From assembly GCF_012641395.1 (NCBI RefSeq), contig NZ_JABAIH010000008.1, positions 186,001 through 250,000 of the forward strand: 64,000 nt of DNA. The letters run 5' to 3'. Position numbers and translations under genes: made by a program. The notes beneath the pieces were generated by a model. The model saw only the letters and a program-made list of their open reading frames with translations. It was not told where the DNA came from and did not search any database. The stretch is from Rhizobium sp. P32RR-XVIII (GTDB lineage: Bacteria > Pseudomonadota > Alphaproteobacteria > Rhizobiales > Rhizobiaceae). Shown piece after piece: positions 34,087 through 43,365 of the stretch. How positions within the stretch are numbered: position 1 is the first letter of the stretch; the number at the start of each line of letters is the position of its first letter.

Positions 34087-35670
34087 TCAGTGGGCGCCAG
34101 CGCCCCCGCCTGCACTTGGCTTTTGGGTGAGCAGCAGGGCAAGGGCGGCAATGGCAAGCACGGTGCCGATCACCGCGAAAGTATCGCTGAAGCCAAGGAT
34201 GAGGGCCTGGCGTTTGACGATTTGGCCCAGGGCGACGATGGCTTTCTGGGTGGCGACGGCCGGGTCGGAGACGCCGTGCGCCAGGAAATAGTTGGTCGTT
34301 TGGCCGAGGCGGGCGCGGACCTCGTCGCGAGCCAGCGTCACCGACTGGCCGATGATATTGGAATGGAACTGCTCGCGCTTGGTCAGGATCGTGCCAAGCG
34401 TTGCCGTGCCGACGGCGCCGCCGAGGTTGCGCAGCATGTTCGTCAGCCCCGAGGCGGCCGCTGCATCGGACGGCGCAATACCGGCCGTCGTGATCGCAGT
34501 GATCGGGGTCAGCACCAGGGCCTGGCCAATGGCGCGCACGATGTTCGGGATCCAGAACTGGTCGCCGGCATTATCCGCCGAGAGCGTGATGTTCATGAAG
34601 CAGCTCACCGCGAAGATCGAGATACCGATGAAGCCGATGTAGCGAACGTCGAAGCGCTTCATCAGCACCGGCACCAGCGGGATCAGCAGAAGCTGCGGCA
34701 GGCCGGTCCAGGCAAGTACGTTGCCGATCTGCTCAGCATTGTAGCGCTGCACCTGGCCCAGATATTGCGGCAGGATATAGACAGTGCCGAAGAGAGCGAC
34801 GCCCACCAGTACATTGACGAGCACGCCGATGCCGAAGTTGCGCTGCTTCAGCAACCGCAGCTTCACCAACGGCTTTTCGACCTTCAGCTCGATCCAGATG
34901 AAGGCTGCGAGGAAGACAAAGGCGACAATGCTGAGTTTGACGATGAAGGGCGAGGAGAACCAGTCGTCCTTGTTACCTTCCTCCAGCACCGTCTGCAGGG
35001 CCGAAAGGCCGATCGCCATCGTGACGATGCCCGCCCAGTCCCCTTCCTTCAGCAAATGCAGCTGCATCGGCTGCTTGTCGAGCGTCAAGGCAAGAGCAAT
35101 CGCCATGACGGCGCTGGGGATAGTATTGATGAAGAAGATCGTCTGCCAGCCGTAGTTTTCGGTGAGGTAGCCGCCGATCGTCGGACCGATCGCCGGCGCG
35201 AAGGTGACGGACAGCGCAAAGAGCGCAAGGCCGAGCGGCTGCTGGGCCTTCGGCAGCTTGGTCAGCACCATGGTGAAGGCCATGGGGATCAACACGCCAC
35301 CGGCGAATCCCTGCAGGCCGCGCATCACAATCATTGTGCCAAGGTCGTGTGCGAAGGCGCAGGCCATCGAAAACAGCGGGAAGAGGACGGAATTCACCAG
35401 GATGTAGCGGCGAAACGAGAAGACGCTGCTGAAATAGGCAGTGAGCGGAATGACGACGATCTCGCCGATCAGATAAGAGGTCGAGATCCAGGCGCCGTTG
35501 TCGACGCCGGTGCCGATGCCGCCCTCGATGTCGAGCAACGAGGCATTGGTGATCTGGATGTTGAGGATCGCCATAAAGGCGCCGATCATACCGGCGAGAA
35601 CGGCAATCCATTCCTTGGTGCTGGCGCGCGGCTGCGGTGCGGCGATGGCGGTTGTTGCGATGCTGGACAT
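34087..35670 (-). CDS. MFS drug efflux transporter, DHA2/EmrB family
   Basis: The 527-residue inner-membrane transporter has 14 predicted membrane helices. The DHA2 start TKEWIAVLAGMIGAFMAILN (about 18-37) carries the D1-type NIQITNASL segment, and RGLQGFAGGVLIP is the motif of helix 4. The family exports drugs, uncouplers or organic acids by proton antiport, working with a periplasmic adaptor. It lies 23 bases after the adaptor gene on the same strand. Substrates are not predictable. Confidence 0.87.
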   Translation of the reverse strand: MSSIATTAIAAPQPRASTKEWIAVLAGMIGAFMAILNIQITNASLLDIEGGIGTGVDNGAWISTSYLIGEIVVIPLTAYFSSVFSFRRYILVNSVLFPLFSMACAFAHDLGTMIVMRGLQGFAGGVLIPMAFTMVLTKLPKAQQPLGLALFALSVTFAPAIGPTIGGYLTENYGWQTIFFINTIPSAVMAIALALTLDKQPMQLHLLKEGDWAGIVTMAIGLSALQTVLEEGNKDDWFSSPFIVKLSIVAFVFLAAFIWIELKVEKPLVKLRLLKQRNFGIGVLVNVLVGVALFGTVYILPQYLGQVQRYNAEQIGNVLAWTGLPQLLLIPLVPVLMKRFDVRYIGFIGISIFAVSCFMNITLSADNAGDQFWIPNIVRAIGQALVLTPITAITTAGIAPSDAAAASGLTNMLRNLGGAVGTATLGTILTKREQFHSNIIGQSVTLARDEVRARLGQTTNYFLAHGVSDPAVATQKAIVALGQIVKRQALILGFSDTFAVIGTVLAIAALALLLTQKPSAGGGAGAH

Positions 35671-35693
35671 GACACGATCTCCCGGCCCTCGCG

Positions 35694-36887
35694 TTATTTG
35701 CGATCGGCATCGGTCTTGGTGCCGATGCTTGGCTGGACGGACATGCCGGGGCGAAGATCGCCGGAGGCGGCACTGTCGCCATCGAGCACGATCTTTACCG
35801 GGATGCGCTGCACGACCTTGGTGAAATTGCCGGTGGCATTGTCAGGCGGCAGCAGGGCGAATTCCTGGCCGCTCGCCGGCGCAATGCTGTCGACATGGCC
35901 GTGATAGGTGCGGCCCGGGAACATATCGACTTCGATATCGACCGGCTGGCCGGCGTGCACGTCGGTCAGTTGCGTTTCCTTGTAGTTGGCAATCACGTAA
36001 GCCGCACTGGTCGGGACAACGGACATCAATTGCGTGCCCGCCTGGACATACTGGCCAACGCGAAGCGTCCGGTTGCCGACGGTGCCATCGACCGGAGCCA
36101 CGATCGTGGCATAGGACAGATTGAGTTCGGCTTGGCGCTCCACGGCCTGGCTGCGGGCAACATCCGCCTTTGCCTGGGAAACTTCGGCATTCAGGAGATC
36201 GACCTGCTTGACGGCAGCATCAAGGGCCGCGCTGTCGCGCACGATGGTAGCCTGTGCCGCCGCAATCTGCGAGGCTGCCTGCTGGGCGGTCTGAACCGGG
36301 GCGTAACCGTTGTTGGCAAGGCTCGCATAGCGCTTGTTGTTCTGCTCGGCAAAAGTCTCGTTGGCTTTGTCGACCTCGACGGTGGCGCGGGCAGCGGCGA
36401 TCGTCGACTGTTGGATGTCGAGGGCCGCCTGCTTGGCGTTGAGCGTTGCAGCGGCGGCGGAAACATCCGCCTTGGCCTGGTCAAGTGCTGCCCTGAAATC
36501 CCGGTCATCGATGCGCGCGAGCGGTTGGCCGGTCTTGACAGCTTCGTTGTCCTTGACGAGCACCTCGGCGATATAGCCGGATACCTTGGGGGCGATCGTA
36601 CTGTTGTCGGCCTTTACGTAAGCATCGTCGGTCGAAACGAGGAAGCGACCGACGGTCCAATAGTCGTGGCCGTAGTAGACGCCGCCCGCTACCAGCACGA
36701 GGGCGCTTGCGCCAAGCAATAGCGCCCTGCCCGGCCGCTTGCGGGACGGCTCGGCGGCGGGCGGAGTAGCTGCCTCAGCAACGCGGAGCGGCTTGCCTGT
36801 TTCAAGCGTTTCCGGAGAGGCTTCCGCGACGGCTTCAGAGATCGGGACGCTATTGTTGTTCAGGGCATGCAGCTTCTGGATGGTCAT
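35694..36887 (-). CDS. HlyD/EmrA-family membrane fusion protein
   Basis: The 397-residue adaptor has one N-terminal membrane anchor (ALLLGASALVLVAGGVYYGH, about 53-72). The lipoyl/beta-barrel half-motif YVKADNSTIAPKVSGYI follows, then a long coiled-coil hairpin rich in Ala, Gln and Lys (about 140-260). VDGTVGNRTLRVGQYVQAGT is the second half of the lipoyl domain. It bridges the EmrB-type pump and an outer-membrane channel, which is not encoded nearby. It is divergent from the TetR gene, and the two share an operator region. Confidence 0.86.
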   Translation of the reverse strand: MTIQKLHALNNNSVPISEAVAEASPETLETGKPLRVAEAATPPAAEPSRKRPGRALLLGASALVLVAGGVYYGHDYWTVGRFLVSTDDAYVKADNSTIAPKVSGYIAEVLVKDNEAVKTGQPLARIDDRDFRAALDQAKADVSAAAATLNAKQAALDIQQSTIAAARATVEVDKANETFAEQNNKRYASLANNGYAPVQTAQQAASQIAAAQATIVRDSAALDAAVKQVDLLNAEVSQAKADVARSQAVERQAELNLSYATIVAPVDGTVGNRTLRVGQYVQAGTQLMSVVPTSAAYVIANYKETQLTDVHAGQPVDIEVDMFPGRTYHGHVDSIAPASGQEFALLPPDNATGNFTKVVQRIPVKIVLDGDSAASGDLRPGMSVQPSIGTKTDADRK

Positions 36888-36952
36888 TGCTTTCTCCGGA
36901 TCCCGGTCGCGGTCTCATGGGGGCTGCGGCCTCTGGTGTCGAAATAGGAAAT

Positions 36953-37007
36953 TTGACGTTTTCCAAAATATGCCGTATAAAATTGAAGTCAACAAAAATT
37001 TGGAAAA
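36953..37007 (+). promoter_or_regulatory. tetR promoter with overlapping inverted repeat operator
   Basis: TTGACG (36953-36958), a 17-base spacer and TATAAA (36976-36981) form a good promoter reading into the TetR gene. Perfect nine-base arms TTTTCCAAA (36959-36967) and TTTGGAAAA (36999-37007) flank the -10 region. TTCCAAAATA occurs again just inside the gene. The TetR-family protein is likely to bind here and control itself and the divergent efflux genes. Confidence 0.6.
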
Positions 37008-37012
37008 TGGTT

Positions 37013-37669
37013 ATGTTCCAAAATAACGAAGACGTGAAGAGATCCCGCGGCAGGCCGCAGGTGCGATGCGACGATGACACGCGGCGCGTGATCATCGAGG
37101 CTGCAAGCAAGCAGTTCCACGAGAAGGGTTATGCGGCAGCGTGCATTTCCGACATAGCACAGGAGGCAGGCGTCTCCACGAAAACGCTCTACCGGCTTTT
37201 CCCGACGAAGGGCGATCTCTTTTCGGACCTGGTCTCCGCTCGCACCGGCCGGTTTCTGCTGGCGCAGGACGCAAGGACGCTTGCGACAGCAGATTTGCGG
37301 CAGGCGCTGGAGCGGATGCTGACGGATTATGGCATGCTGGCGCTTGCCGGCGACACCGTCACCATCATGCGGCTCGTTATTGGCGAGTCAGACCGCTTTC
37401 CGGAGCTTGCGACCTCCTTCTACGAGCAGGCGATCGTCCGGACCAACACATTGATGGAGAACTGGCTGCGCCAGCAGGTCGATCGCGGCACGATCGTACT
37501 CGAAGATCCGCATGCCGCCTGCGGCATGCTGCGCGGAATGATGATCATGGAACCTCAGCGCGCCGCCATGCTGGGTCAGCAGCCGGTACCAAGCATCGAG
37601 GAGATCGCTGCGCGAGCACGGATGTGCGCCGACCTCTTTCTGAACGGCGTTGCAAAGAACCGAACATAA
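37013..37669 (+). CDS. TetR/AcrR-family regulator of the divergent efflux pump
   Basis: The 218-residue regulator has a helix-turn-helix in ISDIAQEAGVSTKTLYRLFP (about 44-63) and a helical ligand domain. The gene is divergent from an EmrAB-type pump, the usual position for a local efflux repressor. The ATG at 37013 has GGAAA six bases upstream. An ATG at 37007 is too close to that site, and the longer frame back to 36887 would overlap the promoter. The C-terminal half (VDRGTIVLEDPHAACGMLRG) matches the TetR_C domain of AcrR relatives. Confidence 0.82.
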   Translation: MFQNNEDVKRSRGRPQVRCDDDTRRVIIEAASKQFHEKGYAAACISDIAQEAGVSTKTLYRLFPTKGDLFSDLVSARTGRFLLAQDARTLATADLRQALERMLTDYGMLALAGDTVTIMRLVIGESDRFPELATSFYEQAIVRTNTLMENWLRQQVDRGTIVLEDPHAACGMLRGMMIMEPQRAAMLGQQPVPSIEEIAARARMCADLFLNGVAKNRT

Positions 37670-38062
37670 GGGCAGTGCGCTGCGGCTTCCTACAGAGTAG
37701 TGCGAGGTGATGCGATCGACCTCGCATCCAGAGTCGTTGAGACCGGCTCGTTCTCGGACGCGGCCCGGCAAATGCATGTAGGACAACCGGCGATATAGAA
37801 CTCTTCGTCGATGGCGGCGTCACCCGGTTCTGAATGGAGAGATCCATCAGGGCCTGCATGCGGTGACATCGCGATCGAGGATAGCTCCGCCCATTTCGCG
37901 TAACCTGATGGTACTGCGGCCGCAGCCTCTGTTGCATTTTCGCAACGACCCGGCAGCTACAGCGATAGATGCTACGAGATTCTACGGGCGTCAGGCGGAA
38001 CAGGATGTTAGCGTCCAGCTTTGAAAGAGGCCCCATCTCGAGTTAGTTGCGGGAACGCGTGA
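37670..38062. other. Intergenic region, nothing recognised
   Basis: This 393-base stretch lies between tetR and the lipoprotein hydrolase. Several overlapping minus-strand frames exist, but none has a convincing start, domain or composition. No strong hairpin or operator was seen. Confidence 0.4.
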
Positions 38063-39277
38063 ATGGCAAAGCGCAGTGCAGCTCTTTTTCTTGTTTTCCT
38101 CACAAGTTGCGGACATCCCAGTGGCGTTATGACGCCGATCTCCCTTTCTGCATCCGCCCCGCCGACGTCCAAGGTCGACATGCTGGTTGCGACGACACGC
38201 GAGCCATCCGGAGATCCTGCGACGCTCTTCAACGGCGAGAGAAGCCCGAAGCCGCATCTCACCCAGATATCGGTTTCGATCCCGCCCAAGCGCGAACCTG
38301 GAACAGTGCAATGGCCGCAGCGCCTGCCGCCCAATCCGGCGACGGACTTTGCCGTGACCAATGTCCAGCAGATAGATACCGTGGCCGAAGGGCGTACCTG
38401 GTTCCGGCAGCATGTGAACGGCGGGCATGCGCTCGTTTTCATCCATGGCTTCAACAACACATACGAGGATTCGGTTTTCCGGCTGGCCCAGATCGTGCAC
38501 GACAGCAAGATGCAGGCGACGCCACTGCTGTTCACCTGGCCGTCGAGAGCGGAGGTCACCGCCTACGAATACGACAAGGAAAGCACGAATTATTCGCGCA
38601 CCGCCTTGGAGCAGGCGCTTCGCACGCTTGCCGCCGATCCCGATGTCAAGGACATCACCATCATGGCCCATTCAATGGGGACCTGGCTTGCCATGGAATC
38701 CTTGCGACAGATGGGCATCCGTGATGGTCACGTGAACCCGAAGATCCACAATGTCATCCTTGCCTCGCCAGACATCGACATCCAGGTCTTTGCCAAGCAG
38801 TACGTCGAGATGGGAGAGCCGCGGCCGAAGTTCACGATCTTCGTCTCCCAGGATGACAGGGCCCTGGCGATCTCGAGCTTCATCACTGGACGCGTGTCCC
38901 GCCTCGGTGCCATCAACCCGGCCGAAGAGCCTTATCGCACGAAGCTGGAGAGAGCCGGCATCACTGCCATTGACCTGACGAAGGTGAAAACCGGCGATCG
39001 CCTTAATCACGGTAAGTTCGCCGAAAGCCCGGAGATCGTCCAGCTCATCGGCGAGCGCCTGATGACCGGCCAGACGCTCACCGATTCCAAGGTCACGCTG
39101 GCTCAAGGCATTACGGCTGTCGTCGGCGGGACGGTGACCAATATCGGCACCGTTGCTGCGACAGCCGTCGCGGTCCCGGCCACGATCGTGGAGCAGCCCC
39201 TCACGCGAAAAAGGAGACCACTTCCGGCCGATGAGACGCTTGAAGGCGACCTGAAGCCACAAACGCTGACGCAATAA
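38063..39277 (+). CDS. Alpha/beta hydrolase lipoprotein, DUF900-like
   Basis: The 404-residue protein begins with a lipoprotein signal (ALFLVFLTSC, lipobox cysteine near residue 16), so it should be anchored in the cell envelope. The hydrolase core has the strand ALVFIHGFNNTYEDS near residue 127 and the nucleophile elbow MAHSMGTWLAME near 200. An aspartate in VSQDDRAL and a later histidine in RLNHGKF complete a plausible Ser-Asp-His triad. DUF900 proteins are esterase-like enzymes of unknown substrate. It stands alone, and a small hairpin follows its stop codon. The C-terminal 60 residues are of low complexity. Confidence 0.78.
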   Translation: MAKRSAALFLVFLTSCGHPSGVMTPISLSASAPPTSKVDMLVATTREPSGDPATLFNGERSPKPHLTQISVSIPPKREPGTVQWPQRLPPNPATDFAVTNVQQIDTVAEGRTWFRQHVNGGHALVFIHGFNNTYEDSVFRLAQIVHDSKMQATPLLFTWPSRAEVTAYEYDKESTNYSRTALEQALRTLAADPDVKDITIMAHSMGTWLAMESLRQMGIRDGHVNPKIHNVILASPDIDIQVFAKQYVEMGEPRPKFTIFVSQDDRALAISSFITGRVSRLGAINPAEEPYRTKLERAGITAIDLTKVKTGDRLNHGKFAESPEIVQLIGERLMTGQTLTDSKVTLAQGITAVVGGTVTNIGTVAATAVAVPATIVEQPLTRKRRPLPADETLEGDLKPQTLTQ

Positions 39278-39280
39278 AAG

Positions 39281-39299
39281 GCTACGACCCGTGCGTAGC
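39281..39299. terminator. Possible terminator hairpin between convergent genes
   Basis: GCTACG (39281-39286) and CGTAGC (39294-39299) form a perfect six-base stem with a seven-base loop. It lies four bases after the hydrolase stop and just before the convergent end of napC. There is no T-run, so termination is only a possibility. Confidence 0.35.
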
Positions 39300-39416
39300 A
39301 GGCGAACGCGGCGACGCCTCGGAACGCCGGGCGCTCGATGCGTCGTATCGCGGTGACAGGCAGCATCCCTGGGCAGGACACATCCGGTACTGTCCGCTAC
39401 ACATGCTTTGTTCGGT

Positions 39417-40127
39417 TCATGGAACGGCATCGACGACGGCAGCATGTGCCTCGGCCATCGCCCTTTCGAGATCATCGATCGGCGAGGCAGCGGTCATCTC
39501 CTTGCCTTCGACTTCCCGCGGCATCTTCCAGCCTGGATCGACGCCCTGCATGTTCGGAAGTTCGTGAGCGATACCCTTGTGGCAATCGATACACGTCGCC
39601 TTTCCGGGAAGCAGGTACCGGGAATGAATGTCGGCAGAACGCGGTGCTTGTTTTTGGAGATCCATCGCGACTGACGAATGGCAGTTGCGGCACTCGAGGC
39701 TATCGTTGGCTTTCATTCGCGCCCACTCGTGCTGCGCAAGTTCAAGGCGTTTTGCGAGAAACTCAGGTCTCGTATCGATAGTCCCGAATATCTTTCCCCA
39801 CACCTCTTTCGACGCCTGCATCTTGCGGGCGATCTTGTCTGTCCAGTTGTGCGGCACATGGCAATCCGGGCACGTCGCCCGCACGCCGGAGCGGTTAGAG
39901 AAGTGGATGGTCCGCGTCAGCTCCTGGTAGACGTTGTCGTGCATCTCGTGACACGAAACGCAGAACTTCTCGGTATTGGTAAGCTCCAGCGCGGTATTGA
40001 ATGCGCCCCAGAACATGACGCCTCCGATGAAGCCCCCGAGCGTGAGGACTCCCAGGCCGATGGTCGCGGCAGGCGTGGTCAGGACCGACCAGGCCCAGAG
40101 TAGTATCTTCTTGAGCCACAAAATCAT
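39417..40127 (-). CDS. napC: Tetraheme cytochrome c quinol dehydrogenase NapC
   Basis: The 236-residue NapC/NirT-family cytochrome has a single N-terminal membrane anchor (about 14-36, TTPAATIGLGVLTLGGFIGG). Four CxxCH heme motifs follow: CVSCH, CPDCH, CRNCH and CIDCH. It takes electrons from the quinol pool and passes them to NapAB in the periplasm. It is the last gene of napEFDABC, four bases after napB. The length is normal for NapC. Confidence 0.92.
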   Translation of the reverse strand: MILWLKKILLWAWSVLTTPAATIGLGVLTLGGFIGGVMFWGAFNTALELTNTEKFCVSCHEMHDNVYQELTRTIHFSNRSGVRATCPDCHVPHNWTDKIARKMQASKEVWGKIFGTIDTRPEFLAKRLELAQHEWARMKANDSLECRNCHSSVAMDLQKQAPRSADIHSRYLLPGKATCIDCHKGIAHELPNMQGVDPGWKMPREVEGKEMTAASPIDDLERAMAEAHAAVVDAVP

Positions 40128-40131
40128 CGGA

Positions 40132-40635
40132 TCACTCGCTTCCGGCGGGCTTGATGCCCAGTTCGCTCATATCCTTGAATTTGTTGACCACGAGATTGCG
40201 GGTATCGGCCTGTGGCACATGGCAGGCAGTGCAGAAGTACCGTCTGGGCGATACGTCCGCGAGCATTTGGCCGTCACGCGTCATGTAGTGGGTCACGCTG
40301 ATCATCGGCGCCCCGGAGTCCTGGGTGAATTCCCGCTTATGGCAGGACAGGCATCTGTTGGCATTGACCGAAAGCTCGTAGCCCTCGATCGAGTGCGGGA
40401 TGATCGGCGGCTGATCCGGATATGCTCGCATTCGACGCTGATCGTCGACAACCCACCTGGGAAGCGGCGCGGCCCCGATAACCGCCATCGATGGTGTCGG
40501 GCCTTCGAGTTGGGGCACCTCCTGCTGCAGCATCTGGCCGCCTGCGGCCGTCGCCACGAACACCAGCCCGACGAGGGCGAAGAGCCGGCCTCCGGAATCT
40601 CGGATCAGGCCACGGGAAGGATCTTGACCGCGCAT
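40132..40635 (-). CDS. napB: Diheme cytochrome c subunit NapB
   Basis: The 167-residue periplasmic subunit has an N-terminal export segment (LFALVGLVFVATAAGG) and two heme motifs, CLSCH near residue 97 and CTACH near 136. Histidine axial ligands are seen in PPIIPHSIEGY and SVTHYM. It passes electrons from NapC to NapA. The start overlaps the end of napA by about 31 bases. The ribosome-binding site is weak, so coupling with napA translation is likely. Confidence 0.9.
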   Translation of the reverse strand: MRGQDPSRGLIRDSGGRLFALVGLVFVATAAGGQMLQQEVPQLEGPTPSMAVIGAAPLPRWVVDDQRRMRAYPDQPPIIPHSIEGYELSVNANRCLSCHKREFTQDSGAPMISVTHYMTRDGQMLADVSPRRYFCTACHVPQADTRNLVVNKFKDMSELGIKPAGSE

Positions 40636-43109
40636 TTCTTAAAATCCGTCTGTTTGGAGATCGGGTCGGTCGCGTCAAGCGTGACCTTGTTGATGAGCTG
40701 GCTGGCGTCGAACCAGGGAACGAAGATCACGCCGGACGGCATGCGGTTTCTGCCTCGAGTATCGACGCGCGAACGGATCTCACCCCGCCGCGAAATAATC
40801 CTGACTTCGGCTCCCTGATTGATGCCTCGCGCGCGAGCGTCCTCGGCGTTCATGAAGCAACGCGCACCCGGAAACGCCTTGTAGAGTTCGGGCACTCGCA
40901 TCGTCATGGATCCGGAATGCCAGTGCTCAAGCACGCGCCCTGTGACCAGCCAGAAGTCGAATTCCTCATCAGGCGGTTCGGCCGGCGGCTCATAAGGAGC
41001 GGCGAAGATCACCGCTTTGCCGTCCGGCCTCCCGTAGAACTTCACACTCTCGCCCGGCTTGACGTACGGATCGAAGCCCTCGCGATAGCGCCAGAGCGTC
41101 TCCTTTCCGTTGACCACCGGCCAGCGCAATCCGCGGACCTCGTGGTACATGTCGTAGGGTGCGAGGTCGTGACCGTGCCCACGACCGAACGACGCGTATT
41201 CCTCAAACAACCCCTTCTGGATGTAGAAGCCGAATGCCTTAGCCTCGCTGTTGTCGTATTCCTCACTGATCTCGCTGAGCGGAAACTGATCGACCTGGCC
41301 GTTGCGAAACAGGACGTCGAACAATGTCTTCCCGCGATACTGGGCATTGGCATCGAGGATATCCGCGGGCCAGACCTCGTCGGTCGTGAAGCGCTTTGAG
41401 AATTCTGCAAGCTGCCACAGGTCCGAGCGTGCCTCTCCGGGGGCCTGGACAAGCTGGTGCCAGACATGAGTGCGGCGTTCCGCATTGCCGTAAGCGCCCT
41501 CCTTCTCAACCCACATCGCCGCGGGAAGGATCAGATCAGCGCTCATTGCCGTCACCGTCGGATAGACATCAGACACGACAATGAAGTTTTCCGGGTTTCG
41601 GTAGCCCTGCCAAGTCTCGTTGGCGGTGTTAGGACCAGCCTGCACGTTGTTGTTGACCTGCACCCAATAGAAATTGAGCTTTCCGTCCTTGAGCATGCGA
41701 TCCTGCTGGACGGCGTGGTAGCCGGGTTTCTCGGGAATGATGCCGTGGGGGATCCGCCAGATCTCCTCCGCGTGCTCGCGATGTTCGGGATTGGTGACGG
41801 TCATGTCTGCAGGTAGGCGGTGCGCGAAAGTCCCTACCTCTCGCGCCGTACCGCAAGCCGACGGCTGCCCGGTCAGCGAAAACGGGCTGTTGCCCGGCTC
41901 GGAGATTTTGCCGGTCAGCAGATGAAGGTTGTAGACCATCTGGTTGGCCCACACGCCGCGCACATGCTGGTTGAAGCCCATGGTCCACAGCGACATGACT
42001 TTGCGCTTGGGGTCCGCATATAGCTCAGCAAGCTGCTCGAGAAACTGCGGATCGACGCCTGTCATCTCGGCGGTCTTCTTCAGCGTGTAGTCGGAGACGA
42101 AGGCCTTGAATTGCTCGAAATCGATCGGCTCCGTCTTTGCGGGATCGGCCGCATTGGCAGCTCCGGTTTCACGGGGATTATCGGGACGCAGTCCGTAGCC
42201 GATATCCGTGACACCCTTCACAAACGTCGTGTGCTTGGTGACGAAGTCTTGGTTGACGCGATTAGTTTGAATGATGTGGTTGGCGATATAGTTCAGGATG
42301 ACCAGATCGGTGCCGGGCTTAAAAATGATCGGAATGTCGGCGAGGTCCATGCTCCGGTGGGTGAATGTGGAAAGAACGGCGACCCGGACATGCGGTTGCC
42401 CAAGGCGGCGATCCGCAACGCGGGTCCAGAGGATCGGGTGCATTTCCGCCATGTTCGAACCCCAAAGCACGAACGCGTCGGCGTTCTCGAAATCGTCGTA
42501 GCAGCCCATTGGTTCGTCCATGCCGAACGTGCGCATGAATGCGTAGGCCGCCGACGCCATGCAATGGCGGGCATTGGGGTCTAGGTTGTTTGATCGAAGG
42601 CCCGCGCGCATCAGTTTGGTCGCCGCATAGCCTTCGAAAATCGTCCATTGGCCGGAGCCGAACATTCCGACCGCCGTTGGCCCCTTCTCCTTCAGGACCC
42701 GCTTGCATTGCGCGGCCATCACATCGAACGCCTCATCCCAGCTCACCGGCTCGAATTCGCCGTCCTTGGCGTAAGCGCCGTTGCGCTTGCGCAAGAGCGG
42801 GGTCTGAAGCCGATCTTCGCCGTACATGATCTTGGACAGGAAGTAGCCCTTGATGCAGTTCAGCCCCCGATTGACCTCGGCCTGCATGTCGCCGTGCGTT
42901 GCAACGACCTGCCCTTCCTTGACGCCGACCATGACGCCGCACCCCGTCCCGCAGAAGCGGCAGGGTGCTTTCGCCCATTTGATCTGCAACGCCTCGACGC
43001 CGCCGGGCACGGGCTGTGCGCGAGCAGGGAGTGCAATTCCCGCGGCAATCGCGGCAATTCCGGCAGCCTGGGCTTTGAGAATGTCACGTCGGCTCAGTTC
43101 TCCGGACAT
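40605..43109 (-). CDS. napA: Periplasmic nitrate reductase catalytic subunit NapA
   Basis: This 834-residue molybdoenzyme reduces nitrate to nitrite in the periplasm. It carries a Tat signal (SRRDILK, then a hydrophobic stretch ending ALPARA). A [4Fe-4S] site follows in CRFCGTGCGVMVGV with a later cysteine in LNCIKGYF. The molybdenum-ligating cysteine is in ARHCMASAAY near residue 176, and the guanine-dinucleotide-binding C-terminal domain is present. The ATG at 43109 is chosen because GGGAGGAG precedes it; a longer frame is unlikely. It overlaps napD by 26 bases. In rhizobia Nap supports redox balance or denitrification, but no nitrite reductase for denitrification is in this window. Confidence 0.93.
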   Translation of the reverse strand: MSGELSRRDILKAQAAGIAAIAAGIALPARAQPVPGGVEALQIKWAKAPCRFCGTGCGVMVGVKEGQVVATHGDMQAEVNRGLNCIKGYFLSKIMYGEDRLQTPLLRKRNGAYAKDGEFEPVSWDEAFDVMAAQCKRVLKEKGPTAVGMFGSGQWTIFEGYAATKLMRAGLRSNNLDPNARHCMASAAYAFMRTFGMDEPMGCYDDFENADAFVLWGSNMAEMHPILWTRVADRRLGQPHVRVAVLSTFTHRSMDLADIPIIFKPGTDLVILNYIANHIIQTNRVNQDFVTKHTTFVKGVTDIGYGLRPDNPRETGAANAADPAKTEPIDFEQFKAFVSDYTLKKTAEMTGVDPQFLEQLAELYADPKRKVMSLWTMGFNQHVRGVWANQMVYNLHLLTGKISEPGNSPFSLTGQPSACGTAREVGTFAHRLPADMTVTNPEHREHAEEIWRIPHGIIPEKPGYHAVQQDRMLKDGKLNFYWVQVNNNVQAGPNTANETWQGYRNPENFIVVSDVYPTVTAMSADLILPAAMWVEKEGAYGNAERRTHVWHQLVQAPGEARSDLWQLAEFSKRFTTDEVWPADILDANAQYRGKTLFDVLFRNGQVDQFPLSEISEEYDNSEAKAFGFYIQKGLFEEYASFGRGHGHDLAPYDMYHEVRGLRWPVVNGKETLWRYREGFDPYVKPGESVKFYGRPDGKAVIFAAPYEPPAEPPDEEFDFWLVTGRVLEHWHSGSMTMRVPELYKAFPGARCFMNAEDARARGINQGAEVRIISRRGEIRSRVDTRGRNRMPSGVIFVPWFDASQLINKVTLDATDPISKQTDFKKCAVKILPVA

Positions 43110-43365
43110 CCTGATTCTCCTCCCGTTCGACATGCTCGAAGACCATGTTGGCGCTGATCACGCCGTCGAGCAGCGATATGCGATGAAGCCGGTCCCCCAG
43201 GACGTTTGGCCCCTCGCCCTCGATGACAACGATGATCTTCCCGCTTGCGTGGCCATGCACTTCCACCCCCGGCATTTGCGCAAGCGACGCGAGTGTAGGC
43301 TCCAATGAGCCGGGTTTGGTCATCACGACTGCACTTGAGATGTGCCATTGTGCGCCCTTAGACAT
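43084..43365 (-). CDS. napD: NapA maturation chaperone NapD
   Basis: This 93-residue cytoplasmic chaperone binds the Tat signal of NapA before export. It shows the family features WHISSAVVMTKPG at the start, the EVHGHASGKIIVVIEGEG strands (about 37-54), and LLDGVISANMVFEHVE near the end. The ATG at 43365 is the sensible start; the longer frame would run through napF. It overlaps napF by eight bases and napA by 26 bases. Confidence 0.88.
   Translation of the reverse strand: MSKGAQWHISSAVVMTKPGSLEPTLASLAQMPGVEVHGHASGKIIVVIEGEGPNVLGDRLHRISLLDGVISANMVFEHVEREENQDVRRTEPT

Noticed and set aside
33952..35904. 650-codon plus-strand open frame opposite the EmrB-type gene
   Set aside because: It is rich in Arg, Asp, His and Gly with no domain, and lies antisense to a clear 14-helix transporter. 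Such frames arise from high GC at third positions.
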